Source: Thermoanaerobacterales bacterium UBA4880
Lineage (GTDB): Bacteria > Bacillota > Thermoanaerobacteria > Thermoanaerobacterales > UBA4877
Direction: 5' to 3'
NCBI GenBank assembly: GCA_002399285.1
Contig: DHDI01000007.1
Location: 1 to 21,996, forward strand
DNA: 21,996 bases
In this document: one piece after another, positions 13,993 through 21,160 of the stretch
How positions within the stretch are numbered: the first letter of the stretch is position 1
Layout of the letters: each line of letters begins with the position of its first letter
The notes under the pieces: model-generated
Seen by the model: only the letters and a program-made list of their open reading frames with translations
The model's database searches: none
What the model was told of the DNA's origin: nothing
Program-made: the position numbers and the translations under genes

Positions 13993-14904
13993 ATGATAGC
14001 GACAGTCACATTAAATCCGGCGATAGATCATACGGTCTATCTGGACAGATTTATCCCCTATAGTCTCAACAGGGCGGCCGATGCGGAGTATTCCATAGGC
14101 GGCAAGGGGATAAACGTATCAAAGGTACTGGCTGAGCTGGGGATATCCAGCATTACGCTGGGTTTTCTCGGCAAGAATGCCGCCCATATATCCGATGAAC
14201 TGAAAGAGATGGGCATAACGACCGACTTTATCGAGGTGGAGGGAAATACCCGGACCAATATAAAGATAATAGACCGCGGCGATCCGGCATTTACGGAGGT
14301 GAACGAGGCCGGGCCGTGGATAAGTCCCGGGAAGCTGGGCGAGCTTAAAGCGCGCGTTTCCTATTGGGCGGAAAGATGCGGATACATTACGTTTTCGGGC
14401 AGCCTGCCGCGGGGAATAAGCGAGGATATATACAGGGAGCTGATACGGACTGCCGGGCAGAAGGGGGCGAAGGCGATCCTGGACGCCGACGGCCCGGCCT
14501 TGGCGGAGGGCATAGATTCCGCACCCTACATGATAAAGCCCAATATCAGTGAGCTGGAAGGCCTGATCGGGCACCCCATAAGCGGCGACAGGGAGCTCAA
14601 AGACATATGCGGGAAGCTTAAGTCCAGGGGGATAAGCGTCGTAATAATATCCATGGGCAGCCGGGGCAGCGTATATGCGGACGCAAAGGGAATATACAGG
14701 GTCCGCCCGCTGGAATTGGAAGTAAAGAGCACCGTGGGCGCGGGCGACGCCATGGTGGCGGGTTACCTCTGCGCGGCAAACAGGGGCCTGAGCGGAGAGG
14801 CAGCGGCGAGAATGGCGGCGGCCTCATCCTGCTGCCGCATCATATCGGACTTTAAGAGGATGGAAGAATTCTGTCAGACCATAGACATAGAGAGGTGGGC
14901 GTGA
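13993..14904 (+). CDS. fruK: 1-phosphofructokinase, PfkB family
   Basis: The enzyme phosphorylates fructose-1-phosphate to fructose-1,6-bisphosphate in the cytoplasm. The N-terminal IATVTLNPAIDHTVYL, the substrate motif GGKGINVSKVLAELG and the C-terminal PfkB signature KSTVGAGDAMVAGYL with catalytic Asp are intact. Length is about 303 residues. The ATG at 13993 is preferred because GAGG lies 9 bases upstream and it gives the family's MI-TVTLNPA start; ATGs at 13984 and 13987 are too close to that site. It directly follows fruR. Its stop codon overlaps the start of the EIIA gene (TGATG). Ten of its first 13 isoleucine codons are ATA. Confidence 0.94.
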   Translation: MIATVTLNPAIDHTVYLDRFIPYSLNRAADAEYSIGGKGINVSKVLAELGISSITLGFLGKNAAHISDELKEMGITTDFIEVEGNTRTNIKIIDRGDPAFTEVNEAGPWISPGKLGELKARVSYWAERCGYITFSGSLPRGISEDIYRELIRTAGQKGAKAILDADGPALAEGIDSAPYMIKPNISELEGLIGHPISGDRELKDICGKLKSRGISVVIISMGSRGSVYADAKGIYRVRPLELEVKSTVGAGDAMVAGYLCAANRGLSGEAAARMAAASSCCRIISDFKRMEEFCQTIDIERWA

Positions 14905-15353
14905 TGGATATTTCGGAGGTTTTGCAGCCCGGGCTGATGCTGTTTGATCTGAAGGCAAAGGATAAGAGAGAGGCCATAGAGGAACTGGCCGGGCCGATGT
15001 TGGAAGAGGGCTATTTGACAGACGGGGATGCCTATGTGCGGGCGGTAATGGAGAGAGAGACGGTCTATTCCACAGGGATAGGCATGGGCGTAGGAATACC
15101 GCACGGCAAAAGCGCCGCTGTCACACAGCCGGTGGTCGCCTTCGGCAGGTCAAAACAGGGAGTGGAATTTCAAGCGATGGACGGAAAGCCGGTATATTTG
15201 GCGTTTTTGATAGCCGTCCCCGAGAATTCCGACAACGAGCACCTCAATATACTGAGCATGCTTTCCAGATCACTCATGCATGAGGAGGTGAGGAATGCGC
15301 TCTTGAATGCAGCGACTCCGGGAGAGGTACTGGATGCGTTCGGCAATATCTGA
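14904..15353 (+). CDS. PTS fructose-family EIIA component
   Basis: This cytoplasmic EIIA-Fru/Mtl domain carries the phospho-His in VGIPHGKS, His67 counted from the ATG at 14904. Typical surrounding motifs are REAIEELAGPMLEEGYL, ERETVYSTGIGMG and FLIAVPENSDNEHLNILSML. The ATG overlaps the fruK stop codon (TGATG) with GAGAGGTGGG upstream; a GTG at 14895 is a weaker alternative. About 149 residues is normal for a free-standing IIA. It lacks an attached HPr-like domain, so general HPr must phosphorylate it. It is separate from the EIIBC protein, as in several clostridia. Confidence 0.93.
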   Translation: MDISEVLQPGLMLFDLKAKDKREAIEELAGPMLEEGYLTDGDAYVRAVMERETVYSTGIGMGVGIPHGKSAAVTQPVVAFGRSKQGVEFQAMDGKPVYLAFLIAVPENSDNEHLNILSMLSRSLMHEEVRNALLNAATPGEVLDAFGNI

Positions 15354-15382
15354 CTTAGTAATTATTATCGGGAGGGGATAAT

Positions 15383-16747
15383 ATGAAGATCATTGCTGTT
15401 ACCGCATGTCCTACGGGTATTGCCCATACCTATATGGCGGCGGAGAACCTTGAAATGGCCGCAAAAGAGTTGGGAGTGGAGATGAAGGTCGAGACCGAGG
15501 GGTCTGTGGGAGCCGAAAACGCCCTCACGGACGAGGATATAAGAGAGGCCGATGCGGTGATAATAGCCGCAGCCACCAAGGTCGCGACAGAGAGGTTTGC
15601 GGGAAAGCCCATACTGGAGGTCCCGGTGGAGGACGCCATTAAAGACGCTAAAAATCTTGTGCTCAGGGCAATGAAGATGGAAAAGCCCAAGACGGACTAT
15701 GTGGATAAGGTCAACGAAGTTAAACAGGAGAAGTCCAAGTCGGCAGCGGGGGTATATAAGCATCTGATGACGGGCGTGTCGTATATGATACCCTTTGTCG
15801 TGGCGGGCGGCATACTCATAGCGCTGTCCTTTGTGTTCGGTATACACGCATCCGAGGTGGAGGGCAGCCTTCCGTGGGCGCTCAATAAGATAGGCGGCGG
15901 CACCGCCTTTGCGCTGATGGTTCCGGTTTTGGCAGGCTTTATAGCCTACTCGATAGCCGACAGGCCGGGCATAGCTCCCGGTATGATAGGCGGTCTGCTG
16001 GCGGCGAATATGGGCGCTGGATTCTTAGGCGGCATAGTCGCCGGTTTCCTCGCGGGCTATGTGGTGGCATGGCTGAAGTCGGCCATTAAGCTTCCCAAGG
16101 CGATGCAGGGACTCATGCCGGTTTTGATATTGCCTTTGCTTTCTACTCTCATTGTGGGATTGCTGATGGTCTATGTGATAGGCACGCCGATGAAGGCGCT
16201 GATGGATTGGCTCACTGCGTGGCTCACGGGTATGACCGGGGTCAATGCGGTGGCTCTGGGAGCGATATTGGGCGTGATGATGGCCTTTGACATGGGCGGT
16301 CCTCTCAACAAGGCGGCCTACGCCTTTGCGGTGGGACTGCTGGCATCCAATGTAAATGCGCCCATGGCCGCGGTCATGGCGGCTGGCATGACACCGCCGC
16401 TCGGCCTGGCCTTGGCTACGACCCTTGCCAAAGACAGGTTTACCAATGAAGAGTTGGAAGCGGGCAAGGTAGCGTGGGTACTGGGAGCCAGTTTCATAAC
16501 TGAAGGCGCCATACCGTTTGCAGCGGCGGACCCGCTCAGGGTGATACCGGCCGATGTGGTGGGTTCGGCCGTGGCGGGAGCGCTCTCGATGCTCTTTGGA
16601 TGCCGGCTCATGGCGCCCCACGGCGGTGTATTTGTCCTGTTCATACCCAACGTGGTCACCAATGTGCTTATGTACGCCGTCTCCATCGTGGCCGGGACCG
16701 TAGTAACGGCCGCGGTGCTGATGGTGCTAAAACCGAAATTGAAATGA
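15383..16747 (+). CDS. fruA: PTS fructose-specific EIIBC permease
   Basis: This two-domain transporter imports fructose as fructose-1-phosphate. The EIIB domain (about residues 1-100) begins [20 protein letters not shown] with phospho-Cys9. After a charged linker ([15 protein letters not shown]) comes the EIIC domain with eight to nine hydrophobic segments. EIIC-Fru landmarks are [17 protein letters not shown] and [20 protein letters not shown]. At 454 residues it is complete for the BC form. GGGAGGGG precedes the ATG. It is the last gene of the operon and is followed by a strong terminator. Confidence 0.95.
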   Translation: MKIIAVTACPTGIAHTYMAAENLEMAAKELGVEMKVETEGSVGAENALTDEDIREADAVIIAAATKVATERFAGKPILEVPVEDAIKDAKNLVLRAMKMEKPKTDYVDKVNEVKQEKSKSAAGVYKHLMTGVSYMIPFVVAGGILIALSFVFGIHASEVEGSLPWALNKIGGGTAFALMVPVLAGFIAYSIADRPGIAPGMIGGLLAANMGAGFLGGIVAGFLAGYVVAWLKSAIKLPKAMQGLMPVLILPLLSTLIVGLLMVYVIGTPMKALMDWLTAWLTGMTGVNAVALGAILGVMMAFDMGGPLNKAAYAFAVGLLASNVNAPMAAVMAAGMTPPLGLALATTLAKDRFTNEELEAGKVAWVLGASFITEGAIPFAAADPLRVIPADVVGSAVAGALSMLFGCRLMAPHGGVFVLFIPNVVTNVLMYAVSIVAGTVVTAAVLMVLKPKLK

Positions 16748-16756
16748 GTTTTGCAA

Positions 16757-16809
16757 TTTATTGTGCCGGGCTTACTCCCGGCCTTTTTTATTTACTTTTT
16801 ATATTTCAG
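16757..16809 (+). repeat. Direct repeat flanking the fructose operon, right copy
   Basis: This copy matches 13111-13163: terminator hairpin, T-run, ATTTACTTTTTATATTTCAG. It leads into the toxin promoter in place of the fruR promoter. Confidence 0.7.
16764..16790 (+). terminator. Intrinsic terminator of the fructose operon
   Basis: GCCGGG and CCCGGC pair across CTTACT, then a T-run follows. It is nearly the same as the hairpin at 13120-13146. Confidence 0.9.
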
Positions 16810-16816
16810 CCTTTTT

Positions 16817-16824
16817 GATATAAT
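16817..16824 (+). promoter_or_regulatory. Extended -10 promoter of the toxin gene
   Basis: TG-A-TATAAT (TATAAT at 16819-16824) is an extended -10 element. A TTTACT at 16791-16796 lies too far (22 bases) for a normal -35. The expected 5' end is near 16830, where GAAGGCAATCGTA begins. Confidence 0.65.
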
Positions 16825-16852
16825 TGAATGAAGGCAATCGTATTCAGGGTGT

Positions 16853-16879
16853 GACCGCCGCTTTTTACAGAAAGGGGTC
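16853..16879 (+). promoter_or_regulatory. Hairpin masking the toxin ribosome site
   Basis: GACC (16853-16856) can pair with GGTC (16876-16879) and CTTT (16861-16864) with AAAG (16871-16874), burying the AAAGGGG ribosome site. Such masking is common in type I toxin messages. The fold was judged by eye. Confidence 0.5.
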
Positions 16880-16887
16880 GGTGTGAC

Positions 16888-16998
16888 ATGGATACATATC
16901 AAATATTGCAGTTGCTGTTTAGTTTTGGTATGCTTCTCGTGTCGCTGTTTTCTTTTATTGTTATTCTGATTAAGGATTACAATAGAAGAAAAAAATAA
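16888..16998 (+). CDS. Type I toxin, holin-like (Hol_Tox / TxpA-like) membrane peptide
   Basis: This 36-residue peptide begins MDTYQILQLLFSFGMLLVSL, has one hydrophobic helix (about residues 6-28) and ends with a basic tail IKDYNRRKK. This is the classic layout of the putative holin-like toxin family of Bacillota, in which the peptide inserts in the membrane when its antisense RNA fails. The ATG follows AAAGGGG by 10 bases, with the site likely masked by a hairpin. The gene stands alone between the fructose terminator and a converging antisense RNA. A harmless small membrane protein is the alternative, but the antisense arrangement argues against it. Confidence 0.85.
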   Translation: MDTYQILQLLFSFGMLLVSLFSFIVILIKDYNRRKK

Positions 16999-17024
16999 TC
17001 ACCCTGTCCTAACACAGGATGATT
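16991..17024 (-). terminator. Terminator of the antisense RNA
   Basis: The 11-base stem with one mismatch and a GTTAGG-type loop is followed on the minus strand by ATTTTTTTC. The poly-A/G lysine and arginine codons at the toxin's C-terminus double as the U-tract. Confidence 0.8.
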
Positions 17025-17085
17025 AATGTAAGCTTTTAAAGTCCAGCGGCGGCCGCACTTTGCGGTACGGTTGCCTTCTTATCTA
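16991..17085 (-). ncRNA. Antisense RNA antitoxin of the type I system (RatA-like arrangement)
   Basis: On the minus strand a promoter at 17087-17114 would start an RNA near 17080. It runs toward the toxin gene and ends at a hairpin (AATCATCCTGT with ACAGGGTGATT, 16997-17024) followed by a run of U residues that lies in the toxin's last codons. The product, about 90 bases, is fully complementary to the 3' part of the toxin message. The arrangement is like TxpA/RatA of Bacillus. The existence and ends of the RNA are inferred. Confidence 0.75.
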
Positions 17086-17086
17086 T

Positions 17087-17114
17087 ACTATATCAAAATA
17101 GATCGAAAAGTAAA
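17087..17114 (-). promoter_or_regulatory. Promoter of the antisense RNA
   Basis: On the minus strand TTTACT (17109-17114) and extended TGA-TATAGT (-10 at 17087-17092) are 16 bases apart. The sequence around it resembles the toxin promoter region, including TTTACTTTT and TTTTGATATA. Confidence 0.7.
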
Positions 17115-17142
17115 CATAAGAATACAGTTATTTTGTTTTAAG

Positions 17143-17157
17143 TATCGAAAACGTTTT
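17143..17157. promoter_or_regulatory. cre-like palindrome upstream of the activator gene
   Basis: AAAACGTTTT sits in a cre-like context just ahead of the ribosome site, with two mismatches to the CcpA consensus. Weak support. Confidence 0.2.
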
Positions 17158-17173
17158 GACGGAGGAAAAGCCG

Positions 17174-18745
17174 ATGACGGAATTCCACAGATTCAGAATA
17201 GATACGGGAGACCGGGTGGGTATGACCATGGACGTGCTCAAGGTGTTTTACGGCAGGGGTATAAACCTCAAGGACGTGGAGGTAGAGCCGGGCACCATAT
17301 GCGTAAAGTTTGAGAGATTATCTGATTTTGATATCGGCTCGCTGGTATCGGATATACTGAACCTGGACGGTGTGACCGGAATAAGGGAGATCGAGCTCAT
17401 TCCCCATGAGGAAAAGCAGAAGTACCTCAATACGGTCCTGGATGCCGTGACGGAGGGAATATTGGCGGTTGACAGGCATGGCGTTATAACCACTCTCAAC
17501 CCCTCGGCGGAGAAGATACTCAAGATGAAAAGGGAAGAGGCGATAGGCAAAAATATCTCCGCCTTTTTATCGGCGGAGCTTCCCATTGAAAAGACGATAA
17601 GCCGTGGCGAGTCCTATGACAATGTGGAGATAATCCTGAAAAACGGGAACGACCATACCCACTATATAACTTCGGGCAGGCCCATACTTGACGAAGCGGG
17701 CAGGCCGATAGGCGCGGTCGCGTCCCTGCGGGATATAGAGAGCGTGATGGATCTGGTCTATTCCTTCACGGCGAGCCCCATGGTGACCTTCGACGACATA
17801 ATCGGGCAGAGCGGGAAGATAAACAGGGTTAAGGAGATGGCCAGGTCGGTAGCCAGGGGAAATTCCACCGTACTGATAAGGGGCGAGACAGGCACGGGAA
17901 AAGAGCTCTTTGCGCGGTCGATACATATGGCCAGTTTAAGGAGAAACAAACCCTTTGTAGCCGTGAACTGCGCTGCGCTCCCCGATACCCTTCTGGAGTC
18001 GGAGCTGTTTGGATACGAGGAGGGAGCGTTTACCGGCGCAAGGAAGGGCGGCAAGCAGGGGCTCTTTAAGTATGCGGATAAGGGGACCATATTCTTAGAT
18101 GAGATCGGCGAGATACCGACTCATATCCAGGTAAAGCTGCTGAGGGTGCTGCAGGAGGGCAAGATCAGGAAGGTGGGAAGCGAGGAGGAGATACCCGTGG
18201 ACGTGAGGGTGATCGCAGCTACCAACAGGGACTTAGAAAAGATGGTGGCAAGCGGCCAGTTCAGGGAGGACCTCTATTACAGGCTGAATGTGATACCCAT
18301 ATTTCTTCCCCCGCTCAGAGAGAGAAAAGAGGACATACCGGTGCTGGCCGGGCACTTTATAGACACCCTGTCGCAGAAGATGGGAAAAGAAGTCAGGGGC
18401 ATAAGCGGCAAGGCTATGGGTAAGCTCATGGACTACGACTGGCCGGGAAATATCAGGGAGCTCTCCAATATAATCGAAAGGGCGCTCAATCTCTGCGCCG
18501 ATTATATTCAGCCGGAACATCTTATACTCAATGAGCAGCAGCTGGAAAGCCAAGGCGTACCGGCGTACGGCGGGGAATTAAAGCTCAGGGATATAGCGGC
18601 GAAGGCCGAGAGGACGGCGATAGAATCGGCCTTGAAGGAGAACGGCAGCATACGCAGGGCAGCGGCGAAGTTGGGGATATCCCATTCGACGCTGATCGCT
18701 AAGATGAAAAAGTACGGCCTTGAACGAAAACCGGTTGCAAAATAG
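17174..18745 (+). CDS. TyrR-like sigma-54-dependent activator (ACT-PAS-AAA+-HTH)
   Basis: This enhancer-binding protein opens sigma-54 promoters. Domains from the ATG at 17174: ACT (about 1-75), which usually binds an amino acid; PAS (85-190) with [23 protein letters not shown]+ (205-440) with Walker A GETGTGKE (237-244), the sigma-54 contact loop GAFTGA (284-289) and Walker [11 protein letters not shown]; and a C-terminal Fis-type helix-turn-helix ending [26 protein letters not shown] lies 7 bases before 17174; a TTG at 17156 would start upstream of that site and is rejected. There is no receiver domain, so it responds to small molecules rather than phosphorylation. The next gene, methionine gamma-lyase, has a -24/-12 promoter, so it is the likely target and an amino acid the likely effector. 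Confidence 0.92.
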   Translation: MTEFHRFRIDTGDRVGMTMDVLKVFYGRGINLKDVEVEPGTICVKFERLSDFDIGSLVSDILNLDGVTGIREIELIPHEEKQKYLNTVLDAVTEGILAVDRHGVITTLNPSAEKILKMKREEAIGKNISAFLSAELPIEKTISRGESYDNVEIILKNGNDHTHYITSGRPILDEAGRPIGAVASLRDIESVMDLVYSFTASPMVTFDDIIGQSGKINRVKEMARSVARGNSTVLIRGETGTGKELFARSIHMASLRRNKPFVAVNCAALPDTLLESELFGYEEGAFTGARKGGKQGLFKYADKGTIFLDEIGEIPTHIQVKLLRVLQEGKIRKVGSEEEIPVDVRVIAATNRDLEKMVASGQFREDLYYRLNVIPIFLPPLRERKEDIPVLAGHFIDTLSQKMGKEVRGISGKAMGKLMDYDWPGNIRELSNIIERALNLCADYIQPEHLILNEQQLESQGVPAYGGELKLRDIAAKAERTAIESALKENGSIRRAAAKLGISHSTLIAKMKKYGLERKPVAK

Positions 18746-18751
18746 ACCGTT

Positions 18752-18804
18752 ATGGTATAAAAACAGACCATAATAATTGGGAATATGGGCTGTTTTTATA
18801 CCAT
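18752..18804. promoter_or_regulatory. 20-bp inverted repeat upstream of the sigma-54 promoter
   Basis: ATGGTATAAAAACAGACCAT (18752-18771) is the inverse of 18785-18804 with one mismatch, around a 13-base centre. It lies about 30 bases upstream of the -24 box and just after the activator's stop codon. It could be an upstream activating sequence for the TyrR-like protein, with CTGTTTTTATACC as half-site, or an AU-rich hairpin ending the activator message. There is no T-run after it, which favours the first. Confidence 0.7.
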
Positions 18805-18834
18805 ATTTCCAAGGAAAGTCAGCAAAACATGGAT

Positions 18835-18850
18835 TGGCATGGTAATTGCT
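18835..18850 (+). promoter_or_regulatory. Sigma-54 (-24/-12) promoter of methionine gamma-lyase
   Basis: TGGCATGGTAATTGCT fits the consensus TGGCACG-N4-TTGCW with one change, and GG and GC are exactly 10 bases apart. The start would fall near 18861, 16 bases before the ATG at 18877. Confidence 0.85.
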
Positions 18851-18876
18851 GCTATTTATTTTGGGAGGCGTATGAA

Positions 18877-20064
18877 ATGAATATCAAGAATATGGGATTC
18901 AATACAAAGACGATACATGCAGGCAGCAGACCGGACCCCGCCACGGGGTCCCATGCCGCGCCGATATATCAGACGTCCACCTTCGTATTTAAGGATGTGG
19001 ATCAGGGCGCCCGCAGGTTTGCCGGCGAGGAGGAGGGGTATATCTATACCCGGTTGGGCAATCCTACCGAGACGGAGTTGGAAAACAAGATCGCCGCTTT
19101 GGAAGACGGAGAGGCCGCGGCGGCGATGGCATCGGGCATGGCGGCTGTGTCGGCGGCTCTTTTGGCGGCGCTGAAGAAGGGAGACCACATCGTAGCCGAC
19201 GAATGCCTTTACGGCTGTACATTCGACTTTATAACTACCATGCTGCCGGAGTACGGCGTGGAGGTCACCCTTGTGGACGCGTCGGACCCCGACAATGTCA
19301 GGAAGGCCATTAGGCCGAATACCAAGGTGCTGTACTTCGAGTCGCCGGGCAATCCTACGCTCAAGCTGGTGGATATAGCCGCGGTATCCGCGGTCGCCCA
19401 TGAACACGGGATAACGGTCATGATGGACAATACCTTCATGAGTCCGTATTGCCAAAGGCCGTTGGAACTGGGGGCCGACGTGGTCATTCACAGCGCCACG
19501 AAATACATCGGCGGACACGGAGACGTGATAGCGGGCATCATAGTGGGCAGCAAGGACTTCATAAGTACGGTAAAGACGACAACACTCAAGAACCTTGGCG
19601 GCGTGATATCGCCGTTTGACGCATGGCTGCTGATAAGGGGACTTAAGACGCTGGGAATAAGGATGGAGAGACATAACTCCAATGCCATGAAGGTGGCGGA
19701 ATTCCTTGAAAAGCATCCTGCCGTAGAGAAGGTATACTACCCAGGGCTGCCCTCGTTTCCCCAGCATGAACTGGCAAAGAAGCAGATGCACGGCTTCGGC
19801 GGAATGATATGCTTTGAGCTGAAGGGCGGGCTTGAGGCGGGCAAGATCCTCATGAACAACCTGAATATCATAACTCTGGCCGTAAGCCTGGGTTGCGTGG
19901 ATTCCCTCATAGAACATCCGGCCTCCATGACTCATTCGCTGGTCCCGCAGGAGGACAGGCTGAGGGCCGGCATAACCGACGGGTTGGTCAGGCTGTCCGT
20001 GGGCATAGAGGACGCGGACGATATCATAGCCGATCTTGACCAGGCATTGGCAAAAATAAAATAG
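18877..20064 (+). CDS. megL: Methionine gamma-lyase, PLP-dependent
   Basis: The enzyme breaks L-methionine to methanethiol, 2-oxobutyrate and ammonia; 2-oxobutyrate can give ATP through acyl phosphate. It belongs to the Cys/Met metabolism PLP family: YTRLGNPTETELE, ASGMAAVSAALLA, MMDNTFMSPY and the PLP-lysine motif HSATKYIGGHGD. Tyr112 and Cys114 in ECLYGCTFDF correspond to the Tyr/Cys pair (114/116 in the Pseudomonas enzyme) that sets methionine gamma-lyase apart from cystathionine enzymes. The ATG at 18877 follows GGGAGGCG; an upstream in-frame ATG at 18829 lies before the sigma-54 start site and cannot be used from that promoter. Length is 395 residues. Cystathionine gamma-lyase or homocysteine desulfhydrase activity is the alternative. 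It is followed by its own terminator. Confidence 0.88.
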   Translation: MNIKNMGFNTKTIHAGSRPDPATGSHAAPIYQTSTFVFKDVDQGARRFAGEEEGYIYTRLGNPTETELENKIAALEDGEAAAAMASGMAAVSAALLAALKKGDHIVADECLYGCTFDFITTMLPEYGVEVTLVDASDPDNVRKAIRPNTKVLYFESPGNPTLKLVDIAAVSAVAHEHGITVMMDNTFMSPYCQRPLELGADVVIHSATKYIGGHGDVIAGIIVGSKDFISTVKTTTLKNLGGVISPFDAWLLIRGLKTLGIRMERHNSNAMKVAEFLEKHPAVEKVYYPGLPSFPQHELAKKQMHGFGGMICFELKGGLEAGKILMNNLNIITLAVSLGCVDSLIEHPASMTHSLVPQEDRLRAGITDGLVRLSVGIEDADDIIADLDQALAKIK

Positions 20065-20088
20065 CGGCAGCCGCATTGAAGAAATTTG

Positions 20089-20116
20089 AAAGACCGCATT
20101 TTGACGCGGTCTTTTT
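20089..20116 (+). terminator. Intrinsic terminator after methionine gamma-lyase
   Basis: AAAGACCGC and GCGGTCTTT pair perfectly over nine bases with an 8-base loop, and T residues follow. Confidence 0.92.
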
Positions 20117-20194
20117 ATTATGCGCTTTTTTCTTGAACCTTCAAGTTTCATAACGGCGATCTATAGGAATAATTTATTATAAAATATTTTTTTG

Positions 20195-20219
20195 ACCGGT
20201 CATAGTGCCGGTTTTATTT
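20195..20219 (+). terminator. Weak terminator-like hairpin
   Basis: ACCGG (20195-20199) and CCGGT (20208-20212) pair and TTTATTT follows. The stem is short, so it may only back up the terminator at 20089. Confidence 0.4.
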
Positions 20220-20279
20220 CATATAAATATTACCATGAAATGCGATAAAGAGAATCAGCGATATTGTGGACATGACGTT

Positions 20280-20340
20280 AAAGGCCCGGCCAAAACCAGA
20301 GGGCCGCAAAGGAAAGCCGCGGCCACAGGCACGGGCCTTT
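20280..20340 (+). promoter_or_regulatory. Structured GC-rich leader element upstream of glpF
   Basis: AAAGGCCCG (20280-20288) pairs with CGGGCCTTT (20332-20340), enclosing a hairpin of GGCCGC (20302-20307) with GCGGCC (20319-20324). The element lies about 95 bases before the glpF start. It does not match a riboswitch class I could recognise, and no T-run follows, so it is not a plain terminator. Confidence 0.5.
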
Positions 20341-20363
20341 GATATAAAGCAATGAAAGGGGGG

Positions 20364-20417
20364 ATGGGCCTTCGGGTATTAGAGCTCTTAATATTTTTCT
20401 GCTCGATCAATATTTAA
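20364..20417 (+). CDS. Possible 17-residue leader peptide
   Basis: An ATG directly behind AAAGGGGGG opens a frame MGLRVLELLIFFCSINI ending in TAA 18 bases before the glpF start. The purine run is closer to the ATG than usual. It may be chance. Confidence 0.25.
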   Translation: MGLRVLELLIFFCSINI

Positions 20418-20435
20418 TGGAGGAGGAAAAGTTAC

Positions 20436-21146
20436 ATGGCACAGTATGTTGCGGAATTTTTCGGTACTATGATACTCGTACTTTTGGGCGACGGCGTTGT
20501 GGCGAACGTCAATCTTGGTAAGTCAAAGGGGCAGGGCGGCGGATGGATCGTGGTAACGGCCGCATGGGGATTTGCCGTAGCGATTGCCGCGTACATCACG
20601 GGCTGGGTAAGCGGTGCGCATCTTAATCCCGCGGTGACTATCGGCATGGCGGCCATAGGAAAGTTTCCGTGGAGCATGGTTCCCGGCTATATCATTGCAC
20701 AGGTAATAGGGGGTTTTGTGGGAGCCGTACTGGTATACATCACCTACGCGGATCACTTTGCCGCCACCGACGATCAGGCGACAAAGCTCGGCGTATTCGC
20801 AACGATCCCGGCTATAAGGAATATAGCGGTGAATTTCATCACGGAGGTCATCGGTACTGCAATGCTGCTCATAGGTATACTCGGCATCACTAATGCCAAC
20901 ACGAATGTGGGCGCGCTGGGCAATTTAATGGTAGGTATCCTCGTATTCGCCATCGGCCTGTCTTTGGGCGGACCTACCGGATATGCCATCAACCCTGCCA
21001 GAGATTTCGGGCCGAGGTTGGCTCATGCCGTTCTGCCTATACCGGGTAAGGGGAAATCGGATTGGGGATACGGTCTCATCGTCCCGATATTCGGACCCAT
21101 AGTCGGCGGAATACTGGGAGCTTTTCTCTATCAGCTGTTCATATAG
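20436..21146 (+). CDS. glpF: Glycerol facilitator, MIP/aquaglyceroporin family
   Basis: This membrane channel lets glycerol diffuse into the cell. Both pore motifs are present: HLNPAVT (Asn64-Ala66) and INPARDFGPR (Asn186-Ala188); the Asp after NPAR is the usual mark of glycerol channels against pure water channels. Six hydrophobic segments are visible in 236 residues, a normal length. GGAGGAGG precedes the ATG. The glycerol kinase gene follows after 35 bases, and trapping as glycerol-3-phosphate would drive uptake. Confidence 0.95.
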   Translation: MAQYVAEFFGTMILVLLGDGVVANVNLGKSKGQGGGWIVVTAAWGFAVAIAAYITGWVSGAHLNPAVTIGMAAIGKFPWSMVPGYIIAQVIGGFVGAVLVYITYADHFAATDDQATKLGVFATIPAIRNIAVNFITEVIGTAMLLIGILGITNANTNVGALGNLMVGILVFAIGLSLGGPTGYAINPARDFGPRLAHAVLPIPGKGKSDWGYGLIVPIFGPIVGGILGAFLYQLFI

Positions 21147-21160
21147 AGAGCTGTCTATAA

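Larger units (their letters stand above)
16830..17078. repeat. 13-base inverted match joining the 5' and 3' ends of the toxin transcript
   Basis: GAAGGCAATCGTA (16830-16842) is the inverse complement of TACGGTTGCCTTC (17066-17078) except for one position that becomes a G-U pair in RNA. In the full-length toxin message the two would pair and close the RNA. The right copy, read on the minus strand, is also the expected 5' end of the antisense RNA. Confidence 0.75.
20117..20435 (+). other. Gene-poor region before glpF
   Basis: The stretch holds an AT-rich segment, a small terminator-like hairpin (20195-20219), a GC-rich structured element (20280-20340) and a possible leader peptide (20364-20417). 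No convincing -35/-10 pair was found; the most likely place for the glpF promoter is the AT-rich segment at 20160-20240. Confidence 0.6.

Noticed and set aside
16025..16621. A 198-codon minus-strand frame opposite fruA
   Set aside because: Composition is extreme (Arg, His, Gly rich) and it lies fully under the conserved EIIC domain.
17156..17176. TTG at 17156 as the start of the sigma-54 activator
   Set aside because: The GGAGGA ribosome site lies after that TTG and 7 bases before the ATG at 17174.
18829..18876. ATG at 18829 as the start of methionine gamma-lyase
   Set aside because: It lies upstream of the predicted sigma-54 start site and its 16 extra residues do not resemble the family; GGGAGG favours 18877.
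18856..20151. A 431-codon open frame on the minus strand opposite methionine gamma-lyase
   Set aside because: It is in register as a shadow of a GC-rich, strongly conserved gene, has no recognisable domain and no ribosome site, and its translation is rich in Arg, His and Tyr in the manner of antisense frames.
20280..20340. A cyclic-di-GMP or cobalamin riboswitch
   Set aside because: GCAAAG and GGCC fragments resemble parts of these classes, but the order of stems and the conserved loops do not fit.
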